In this document: positions 1 to 5,835 of the stretch, one piece after another
How the letters are laid out: every line of letters starts with the position of its first letter
Numbering within the stretch: the first letter of the stretch is position 1
DNA from: JAJPHY01 sp040754475
GTDB lineage: Bacteria; Actinomycetota; UBA4738; HRBIN12
Length of the DNA: 6,844 bases
Reading direction: 5' to 3'
Assembly (NCBI GenBank): GCA_040754475.1
Contig: JBFMCN010000056.1
Location: 1 to 6,844, forward strand
Notes under the pieces: generated by a model
Told to the model about the DNA's origin: nothing
What the model saw: only the letters and a program-made list of their open reading frames with translations
The model's database searches: none
Made by a program: the position numbers and the translations under genes

Positions 1-491
1 ACCAGCAGCGCCCGCACGTCTCGCTCGCTCATGCCGCGCTTCACGAGGTCACGGTAGATGCGAAGCGCGGCGAGCGACCGCCCGCACTTCGGGCAGTACT
101 GGAAGAAGTCCTCGCTGGGCGTGGCACACCAGGGACACTGGGTGATCGACAGCTCCCGGTCGGGCTCCAGGCCGGTGTCGGAGAGGGCGTCGATGTAGCC
201 CTTGCCGTAGTCCCACTGGATGTACTCCTCCTCCCGGACCTCGAAGGCCGGCTCGTGCATGCGGGGCTCGCCGGTTTGGAGCATGTGCTCCAGGTTCTCC
301 CTGAGCAGGTCCCACTCGTAGTAGTGGTTCTCGCCGCAATCGGGACAGGCGATCACGACACCCCTCACGCCCTGGGGACCGAAGACCTGACGCATGCCAC
401 CGAGGTCGTCGAGATCGGCCCGGACGTTCTCCTCCTCATCGGGATCGAGCGACTTCGGCTCCTCCTCCGGCGGGTTGACCGGGTCTTCCAT
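1..491 (-). CDS. DUF5319 family protein with C-terminal zinc-ribbon-like tail (3' end outside window)
   Basis: The start is ATG at 491, with GGAGGT 10 nt upstream; 163 codons are visible and no stop is reached. Residues 1-25 are acidic and proline-rich. Residues 26-105 resemble the actinobacterial DUF5319 family as I remember it: a Cys49-Pro-Asp-Cys52 knuckle, then HYYEWDLLRENL (56-67), PRMHEPAFE (77-85) and WDYGKGYIDA (93-102). Beyond the usual end of that domain, two more CxxC pairs follow (Cys119/Cys122 and Cys133/Cys136, in CPWC and CPKC), spaced like a zinc ribbon, then a charged helical stretch (about 139-163). No signal peptide or membrane segment is seen, so it is probably cytosolic. 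The function of the family is unknown to me. A metal-binding role is inferred from the cysteines only. It is co-directional with the arg operon but separated from argH by 159 nt, so it may have its own promoter. Confidence 0.85.
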   Translation of the reverse strand, partial: MEDPVNPPEEEPKSLDPDEEENVRADLDDLGGMRQVFGPQGVRGVVIACPDCGENHYYEWDLLRENLEHMLQTGEPRMHEPAFEVREEEYIQWDYGKGYIDALSDTGLEPDRELSITQCPWCATPSEDFFQYCPKCGRSLAALRIYRDLVKRGMSERDVRALL

Positions 492-650
492 GAGGGCCAG
501 GACCTCCAGCTTCCACGGTGACGTCGTAGGTATCGGGCTCCTCGGCCCCCAACCAAAGGCTAGGGATCCCCAAGTGCCGAACCCCTCCTGACGAGCCTAC
601 CGGACACGTGAGCGAACCTGCACCCGTTCAGCAGGCGGTGCATGTCGACA
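492..650 (-). other. Intergenic region between argH and the DUF5319 gene
   Basis: No convincing gene lies in these 159 nt. On the minus strand 547-565 can fold into an 8-bp stem (two G-U pairs) with a UUU loop, and 617-635 into a 5-bp stem with a 9-nt loop. Neither is followed by a U-tract, so neither is a standard intrinsic terminator. A promoter for the DUF5319 gene could lie here (for example TTGGTT, about 19 nt, then TACCTA), but the match to sigma-70-type boxes is too weak to call. No ARG-box-like AT-rich palindrome was seen. Confidence 0.4.
502..507 (-). promoter_or_regulatory. Ribosome binding site of the DUF5319 gene
   Basis: The minus strand reads GGAGGT, 10 nt before the ATG at 491. 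It decides the start: the frame stays open upstream but offers no comparable start with a Shine-Dalgarno sequence. Confidence 0.7.
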
Positions 651-2048
651 TCACGGGGAGAGCGTGTCGAGGCCCTCGAGGATCCGCGCGAGGGCGTCGG
701 CCTGATCGCGAACGCTTCCCGGCGAAGGGCCTCCCGGCACCGACCGGGCACCCACCGCCCGGACGGGGTCGAGCAGCACGTTGCCCCCCGGGAGCCCGAT
801 CTCCTTCCATTCCGCCTCGGAGAGGTCCCGCAGGGACCTGTCCTCTTCGTCCAGTCGCCGAAGTAGATCGCCGATCCGCCTGTGTGCCTCGCGGAAAGGA
901 AGGCCGTTTGCGGCGAGCGCCTCGGCCACGTCGGTCGCGTACAGCACGTCGGCGCGCGCAGCGGCGCACATCACCCCCGGCCGGAACTGGATCGTCTCCG
1001 TACACCCGGCCAGTGCCGCAAGCGTCGCCTCGAGCGTGTCGGCCGCGTCGAAGAGCGGCTCCTTGTCTTCCTGGAGGTCCCGATGGTAGCCGAGCGGTAA
1101 CCCCGCCAGAACGGTCGACAGTGCCGTGAAGTCCCCGAGCAGGCGTCCCACCTTCGCGCGCGACAGCTCGGCGATGTCCGGGTTCCGCTTCTGGGGCATC
1201 ATGCTCGACCCTGTCGAGAACGCCTCGTCAAGCTCCGCCCAGCCGATCGACTCGTCGCTCCAGCGGATCAGGTCGGCTGCCAGACGCGACAGGTGCGTGC
1301 CGAGGATCGCCGCGTGGGCAAGGAACTCCTGAACGAAGTCGCGATCCGAGACGGCGTCCAGTGAGTTGGAGAACACTCCCCGGAAGCCGAGCCGCTCCGC
1401 GGATCTGGCAGGGTCCAGGGGCAGCGTCGGCGTCGCGAGAGCCCCGGCCCCGAGCGGGGACACCGACGTTCGCTCGGCCCAGCCCCGAAGACGATCGAGG
1501 TCTCGGGACAGCGCCCACGCGTGGGCCAGCAGATGGTGGCCGAGCGTCACCGGTTGAGCCAGCCGCCCGTGAGTCATCCCCGGCATCACGGTCTCGGCGT
1601 GCTCACGCGCGTGGGTGATCAGCGCCCGAGCCAACCGCCTTGTGCCGCCTTCGATGCGCGCCCAAGCGTCCAGCAGCCACAGCCTGAGGTCGGTGACGAC
1701 CAGGTCGTTCCGCGATCGCCCGGCGTGGAGTTTCGCCCCGAGCGCCCCCAGGCGGTCGGTGACGGCACGCTCGACGACCGAGTGAACGTCCTCGTCGGCC
1801 GGCCGGAACGCCATCCGCCCGGCCTCGATGTCCTTCCCCACTTCGATCAGCGCGCTTGCGAGAGCGTTCGCCTCGGCCTCCGAAAGCAGCCCCGCGTCCT
1901 CGAGCCCCCGCACGTGCGCCACGGACGCGCGAACGTCCTGGGTCGCCATACGCAAATCGAAGCCCAGGCTCTTGCTCAGCGCCTCGGCCTCGGGCGCGGG
2001 TGCCTTCGTGAACCGCCCTGCCCAGAGCGGAGCCTCGCGCTCGGTCAT
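651..2048 (-). CDS. argH: Argininosuccinate lyase
   Basis: This enzyme splits argininosuccinate into arginine and fumarate, the last step of arginine synthesis, in the cytosol as a homotetramer. The 465-residue product has the normal family length. The N-terminal LWAGRF (8-13) is typical. HAGRSRND (108-115) is the first conserved substrate loop, and GMTH (157-160) contains the His-dyad histidine. GSSMMPQKRNP (280-290) is the fumarase/aspartase superfamily signature, with the mobile-loop serines 281-282. The C-terminal VPGGPSPGSVRDQ (437-449) matches the usual tail. The ATG overlaps the argG stop as ATGA and has only a weak Shine-Dalgarno sequence, so it probably depends on coupling to argG. 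The reading frame stays open upstream to about 2327, but that part only shadows argG. Two conserved positions differ: Leu116 replaces the usual Gln in GRSRNDQ, and THGRLAQP replaces the usual THLQxAQP. Confidence 0.96.
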   Translation of the reverse strand: MTEREAPLWAGRFTKAPAPEAEALSKSLGFDLRMATQDVRASVAHVRGLEDAGLLSEAEANALASALIEVGKDIEAGRMAFRPADEDVHSVVERAVTDRLGALGAKLHAGRSRNDLVVTDLRLWLLDAWARIEGGTRRLARALITHAREHAETVMPGMTHGRLAQPVTLGHHLLAHAWALSRDLDRLRGWAERTSVSPLGAGALATPTLPLDPARSAERLGFRGVFSNSLDAVSDRDFVQEFLAHAAILGTHLSRLAADLIRWSDESIGWAELDEAFSTGSSMMPQKRNPDIAELSRAKVGRLLGDFTALSTVLAGLPLGYHRDLQEDKEPLFDAADTLEATLAALAGCTETIQFRPGVMCAAARADVLYATDVAEALAANGLPFREAHRRIGDLLRRLDEEDRSLRDLSEAEWKEIGLPGGNVLLDPVRAVGARSVPGGPSPGSVRDQADALARILEGLDTLSP

Positions 2049-3232
2049 CCCGAACCCTGCTTCGCCGACCACACCTTGAGCGGCATCCCCCACAGCCTGA
2101 CGAATCCCTCGGCGTGCCGGTGGTCGAAGGCATCCTCCGGCCCGTACGTCGCGAGGCCGACGTCGTAGAGGGACGCGTCGGACTGCCGCCCGACCACGGT
2201 GCACGCGCCCGGTGAGAACTCCAGACGCACCTCGCCGGTCACGTGCTCCTGCGTGGCGTCCATGAACGCGTCCAACGCGGCCCGCAGTGGCGAGAACCAC
2301 AGCCCGTCGTAGACGAGATCGGCCCACCGCAGCTCAAGACCGGGCTTGAGGTGCGCCACCTCACGCTCGAGCGTGAGATCCTCGAGCGCCCGGTGGGCGC
2401 CGATGAGCGCAAGGGCACCCGGCACCTCGTACAGCTCGCGCGACTTGATGCCCACGCGGCGGTTCTCGATCATGTCCACGCGCCCGAACCCGTATCGCCC
2501 GCCGAGCGCATCCACTGCTCGAATCAGGTCTGGCAGCCCCGAGGCGGCCCCGTCGAGTGACACGGGCACGCCCCGCTCGAAGGCCACAACGATCTCCTCC
2601 GGCGTGCTCGGCCGTTCGGCGGGCGGTGCCGTCCGCTCGAACGCATCTTCCGGGGGCGCAGCCCAGGGATCCTCCAGCCGGCCGCACTCGGCCGTGCGCC
2701 CCCACAGGTTCTCGTCGATGGAGTAGGAGGTCGCCACGCCGGCGATCGGGATGCCCCACTCGCCTGCAAGCGCGATCGCCTTCTCCCGAGGGATCCCATC
2801 GTCGCGGATCGGCGCCAGGATCCGGAGATCGGGCGCGAGAACGCCGAAGGACACCTCGAATCGGACCTGGTCGTTCCCCTTGCCGGTGCACCCGTGCGCG
2901 ACCGCCTCGGCGCCCACCTCCCGGGCGACCTTGACAACCTCGTCCGCGATCAACGGCCGCGCGAGGCTCGACACCATCGGGTACTTGCCCTCATACAGGC
3001 CGTTCGCCTTGATCGCCCTCTGCAGGAACTCGCCGGCGAACCGGTCGACGGCGTCGACCACTCGCACCTCGGCGGCACCGGCGAGCATCCCTCGCTCGCG
3101 TACGAGTCCGAAGTCCTCCTGTTGACCGACGTCGACGGCGACCGCGAACACCTCGTTTCCGCGTTCGGCGAGCCACCGGACGGTCACCGATGTGTCCAGA
3201 CCGCCCGAATACGCAAGGACCACGCGCTTCAT
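2045..3232 (-). CDS. argG: Argininosuccinate synthase
   Basis: This enzyme condenses citrulline and aspartate, using ATP, to form argininosuccinate. The 395-residue product is close to the usual length of about 400. It has the N-type ATP pyrophosphatase P-loop AYSGGLDTSV (7-16), then VDVGQQED (33-40). The central block YPMVSSLARPLIAD (84-97) with HGCTGKGNDQVRFE (113-126) binds ATP and substrate. SIDENLWGRTAECG (171-184) and the C-terminal EGFVRLWGMPLKVWS (375-389) are also family-typical. I chose the ATG at 3232, not an in-frame TTG at 3253, because AAGGAG lies 8 nt before it and MKRVVLAYSGG is the normal N-terminus. It follows argR after 34 nt, and its TGA overlaps the argH ATG. It is probably cotranscribed with the genes on both sides. 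Confidence 0.97.
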   Translation of the reverse strand: MKRVVLAYSGGLDTSVTVRWLAERGNEVFAVAVDVGQQEDFGLVRERGMLAGAAEVRVVDAVDRFAGEFLQRAIKANGLYEGKYPMVSSLARPLIADEVVKVAREVGAEAVAHGCTGKGNDQVRFEVSFGVLAPDLRILAPIRDDGIPREKAIALAGEWGIPIAGVATSYSIDENLWGRTAECGRLEDPWAAPPEDAFERTAPPAERPSTPEEIVVAFERGVPVSLDGAASGLPDLIRAVDALGGRYGFGRVDMIENRRVGIKSRELYEVPGALALIGAHRALEDLTLEREVAHLKPGLELRWADLVYDGLWFSPLRAALDAFMDATQEHVTGEVRLEFSPGACTVVGRQSDASLYDVGLATYGPEDAFDHRHAEGFVRLWGMPLKVWSAKQGSG

Positions 3233-3235
3233 TTG

Positions 3236-3246
3236 CTCCTCTCCTT
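3236..3246 (-). promoter_or_regulatory. Ribosome binding site of argG
   Basis: AAGGAGAGGAG on the minus strand holds two overlapping Shine-Dalgarno cores. AAGGAG sits 8 nt from the ATG at 3232. It is a strong site in the only real gap inside the operon, and it fixes the argG start at 3232. Confidence 0.75.
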
Positions 3247-3266
3247 CCGGCAACTCGCGCCGAGGT

Positions 3267-3740
3267 TCATCCCGCCTCTATGGCGTCCCGTAGACAGCGC
3301 TCCACCGTCCGGGGGGAGACGCCTTCCCGCGGAACTACGAGGATCGTGTCGTCGCCGGCGACGGTTCCCGCCACGTCCTTGAGGTCGAAGCGGTCGATCG
3401 CCTCGGCCAGCGCGTTCGCGGCGCCCGGGGGCGTGCGGATGAGGAGCACCTGGCTGGCCGGGACGAACGAGAGTGCGTACTCAAGGAGCGCGTGGCGCAG
3501 ATGATTCGTCGGCACCCGGTTCTCGTCGCCCGGAGTCACGTACCGCACGCCGTCGTGATCGTGCACCCTTGCGAGGCCGAGCTCCTCGATGTCGCGGGAT
3601 ATCGTCGACTGGGTCGCTGCGATGCCGAGACGCTCGAGCCGCGCCTTGATCTCCCCCTGGCTCGACAGACGCTCCCGCGCGACGAGCGACAGGATCACCT
3701 GCTGCCGTTTCGACTTCGCGGCGCCGCCGTTGCGCCTCAC
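3267..3740 (-). CDS. argR: Arginine repressor ArgR
   Basis: This is the transcriptional regulator that binds arginine and represses arginine biosynthesis genes, typically as a hexamer. The 157-residue product has the standard two-domain layout. The N-terminal winged helix-turn-helix covers about residues 10-75, with SSQGEIKARLERLGI (26-40) and the recognition helix TQSTISRDIEELGL (43-56), including the Ser48-Arg49 pair expected to contact DNA. A linker follows. The C-terminal oligomerisation and arginine-binding domain has TPPGAANALAEAID (103-116) and GTVAGDDTILVV (125-136), where Asp130 or Asp131 should match the arginine-contacting aspartate. The start is GTG, overlapping the argB stop as GTGA, with AAGGAG 7 nt upstream. 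Its place inside the operon implies autoregulation. The operator itself is not visible here. Confidence 0.95.
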   Translation of the reverse strand: MRRNGGAAKSKRQQVILSLVARERLSSQGEIKARLERLGIAATQSTISRDIEELGLARVHDHDGVRYVTPGDENRVPTNHLRHALLEYALSFVPASQVLLIRTPPGAANALAEAIDRFDLKDVAGTVAGDDTILVVPREGVSPRTVERCLRDAIEAG

Positions 3741-4642
3741 GACCCCGCTCCTTCGTTGCCGACGTCGGCCGTGACCATCGTCCCGATCCCCTCGGGGGTG
3801 AAGAGCTCGAGCACCAGCGCGTGCTCGACCCTACCGTCGAGCAGGTGCGCCCTCGGCACCCCCGCCCGAACCGCCCGGACGGCGCTCTCCAGCTTCGGGA
3901 TCATGCCCCCAGCCACGGCCGTCTCGTGCGCGAGCAGATCCAGGGCCTCCTGAACCCCGAGCTCGGAGAGGAGATCGCCGTCGGGGCCGATCACTCCGGG
4001 CACGTCGTTCATGTAGACGAGCTTCTCGGCCCCAAGGCCGATGGCGAGCTCGGCGGCCACGACGTCGGCGTTCACGTTGTAGGCCTGCCCGCTTTCGTCC
4101 ATGGCGATCGAGGCAACCACTGCGACGAACCCCCGCTCCATCAGGGTATGCACGACCTCGACGTTCACCCGCACCACCTCGCCGACAAACCCGAGATTCG
4201 GCTCCGGGCGCCGGCGCGCGACGACAAGGCCGCCGTCGACCCCCGACAGCCCGACAGCCCGCACACCACCGGCGAGGAGCATCCCGACGATCTCGGTGTT
4301 CAGCTTGCCGGCGAGCACCATCTTCGCGACGTCGAGCGTCTCGGAGTCGGTCACCCGCAATCCGTCGACGAACCGGGTTTCGATCCCAAGGCGGGAGGAG
4401 ACCTCCGTCACCTGGGGACCGCCCCCGTGAACGATGAGCGGATGGATCCCGACGTGCTGGAGCAGCGCCAGATCCTCCGCGAACGAACCGGACAGCGGAG
4501 CGCGTTCCATGGTCGCCCCGCCGAGCTTGATGACGATCGTCTTGTCCCAATGCGCCTGCATGAAGGGCAAGGCTTCGAGGAGCGTGCGGGCCTTTGCCAT
4601 GGTGCGCTCGCGAATCTGGGGTGGAAGCGACTTGGGGCTCAT
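3737..4642 (-). CDS. argB: Acetylglutamate kinase, probably the arginine-sensitive type
   Basis: This enzyme phosphorylates N-acetylglutamate with ATP, usually the committed and feedback-controlled step. The 301-residue product is an amino acid kinase fold. Motifs are IKLGG (38-42, phosphate-binding lysine Lys39), HGGGPQ (72-77, substrate-binding glycine loop), NVNADVVAAELA (189-200), NDVPGV (212-217) and GGMIPK (245-250, catalytic Lys250). An N-terminal helix precedes the kinase core (about 16-32, with LLEALPFMQ), and the C-terminus has EGIGTMV. Both are features of the hexameric, arginine-inhibited enzymes, so feedback inhibition is likely but inferred. The ATG at 4642 overlaps the argJ stop as ATGA, with GCGGAG 8 nt upstream. 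Met15 is a possible later start. The P-loop reads KLGGATM where KYGGNAM is common. Confidence 0.96.
   Translation of the reverse strand: MSPKSLPPQIRERTMAKARTLLEALPFMQAHWDKTIVIKLGGATMERAPLSGSFAEDLALLQHVGIHPLIVHGGGPQVTEVSSRLGIETRFVDGLRVTDSETLDVAKMVLAGKLNTEIVGMLLAGGVRAVGLSGVDGGLVVARRRPEPNLGFVGEVVRVNVEVVHTLMERGFVAVVASIAMDESGQAYNVNADVVAAELAIGLGAEKLVYMNDVPGVIGPDGDLLSELGVQEALDLLAHETAVAGGMIPKLESAVRAVRAGVPRAHLLDGRVEHALVLELFTPEGIGTMVTADVGNEGAGS
3748..3753 (-). promoter_or_regulatory. Ribosome binding site of argR, inside the argB 3' end
   Basis: AAGGAG on the minus strand lies 7 nt before the GTG at 3740. It supports the GTG start and shows that argR has its own strong Shine-Dalgarno sequence besides being coupled to argB. 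Confidence 0.7.
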
Positions 4643-5835
4643 GTCGTGTACTCCGCGTTGATCCGGACGTACTCGTACGACAGGTCGACACCAAGGGCCC
4701 GGCTCCGCCCGGGCCCCGCGCCGAGGGAGACGGAAATAGTGACGTCGCGTCTTGTCACCGCCGCGCGGGCGTCCCCCGCGCCGTCAGCTCTCCAGTAGGC
4801 CTCTGGGACCGTGCCGCCCGCGGCCACCAGAACGTCGCCAACGCGGACCTCGACGGCCTCCGGTTTGATCCTTGCCCCGGACGCGCCGATCGCTTGCAGG
4901 ATCCGCCCCGGATTCGGATCGCCCCCGAAGATCGCGGCCTTCACCAGGAGCGAGCCGGCGACCGCCTTTGCCACGGCCCGTGCGTCCTCGTCCGACACGG
5001 CGCCGATCACGTCCACCGACACGACGTGGTCCGCACCTTCTGCGTCCTGCGCGAGCTGGACCAGCAGCGAGTCGCCGACCTCGGCCACTGCCTCGGCAAC
5101 CTGCTGCCAGGAACGGGCTTCCGGAACCACCGGATCCCCACCGGCCGCACCGCTCGCGAGCAGCAGCACCGTGTCGTTCGTGCTCGTGCAGCCGTCTACC
5201 GACAGCGACTCGAACTTCGGCTCGAGGACATCCTTGGCGAGCTTGCCGATCGCCTGGGGCGGTATCGGAGCATCGGTCGTCACGAACACGAGGAGCGTCG
5301 CCAGATCGAGATCGGGCGCGATCATCCCGACACCCTTGGCGCAGCCCCCCACGCGGTAGGAGCCGCTGTGGGCTCGGGCCTCCTTGAGCCTCGTGTCGGT
5401 GGTCATGATCGCCTCGGCGAAGGCCGTCCCCGCCTCGGGCGCGAGGGACTCGACGAGCTTCGGAACCGCCTCGAGGAGCTGCTCCAGGTGCAGTGGCTCT
5501 CCGACCACGCCTGTCGAGCAGGCGAGGACCAGGTCGGGATCCAGACCGAGGGCACGGGCGACCGAGTCGGTGATGGTCGCGGCGTCCCGGTCTCCTCGCT
5601 CGCCGGTGGCGGCGTTCGCCTGTCCGCTGTTCACGATCAGCGCCTGAGCCGTGGCGCGTGCCAGACGGGCCCGCGAGAGCCGCACCGGCGCCGCCGCAAG
5701 GACGTTGGTCGTGAACAGCCCGGCAGCCGCAGCCGTTCGATCCGCTACGAGCAGACCCACGTCGGGGCGGCCGGACGGCTTCATTCCTGCCGCCACCGCC
5801 GCGGCGCGGAACCCACGCGGAAACGTCACGCTCAC
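4639..5835 (-). CDS. argJ: Glutamate N-acetyltransferase (ornithine acetyltransferase), ArgJ
   Basis: ArgJ moves the acetyl group from N-acetylornithine to glutamate, which recycles acetyl. Many bacterial ArgJ also use acetyl-CoA as N-acetylglutamate synthase; the sequence does not tell me which applies. The 398-residue precursor has normal length and is expected to self-cleave between Ala179 and Thr180 (in KGVGMIAPDLDLATLL, 168-182), giving two subunits with Thr180 as nucleophile. The oxyanion-hole segment STGVVGEPL is at 107-115, GCTSTNDTV at 215-223, and the C-terminal SYEYVRINAEYTT at 386-398 is canonical. The start is GTG, overlapping the argC stop as GTGA, with no clear Shine-Dalgarno sequence, so it is probably coupled to argC. 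A second GTG lies two codons on. DPNPGR (306-311) replaces the more usual DPNWGR. Confidence 0.96.
   Translation of the reverse strand: MSVTFPRGFRAAAVAAGMKPSGRPDVGLLVADRTAAAAGLFTTNVLAAAPVRLSRARLARATAQALIVNSGQANAATGERGDRDAATITDSVARALGLDPDLVLACSTGVVGEPLHLEQLLEAVPKLVESLAPEAGTAFAEAIMTTDTRLKEARAHSGSYRVGGCAKGVGMIAPDLDLATLLVFVTTDAPIPPQAIGKLAKDVLEPKFESLSVDGCTSTNDTVLLLASGAAGGDPVVPEARSWQQVAEAVAEVGDSLLVQLAQDAEGADHVVSVDVIGAVSDEDARAVAKAVAGSLLVKAAIFGGDPNPGRILQAIGASGARIKPEAVEVRVGDVLVAAGGTVPEAYWRADGAGDARAAVTRRDVTISVSLGAGPGRSRALGVDLSYEYVRINAEYTT

Noticed and set aside
642..651. 10-bp palindrome ATGTCGACAT at the argH stop
   Set aside because: It is short, and several such palindromes are expected by chance in a window this size. 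It does not resemble an ARG box.
560..751. 63-codon open frame on the minus strand over the argH end
   Set aside because: It mostly overlaps the argH 3' end in another frame, has no convincing ribosome binding site, and its composition is that of a shadow frame.
608..1129. 173-codon open frame on the plus strand
   Set aside because: It is antisense to argH, very rich in Arg and Pro, with no motif.
2049..2327. N-terminal extension of argH
   Set aside because: The frame is open but Arg-rich and overlaps argG. The ATG at 2048 starts the normal ArgH N-terminus and forms an ATGA junction.
3821..4798. 325-codon open frame on the plus strand
   Set aside because: It is antisense to argB and the argJ end. 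It resembles no known family and follows the codon bias of the true genes.
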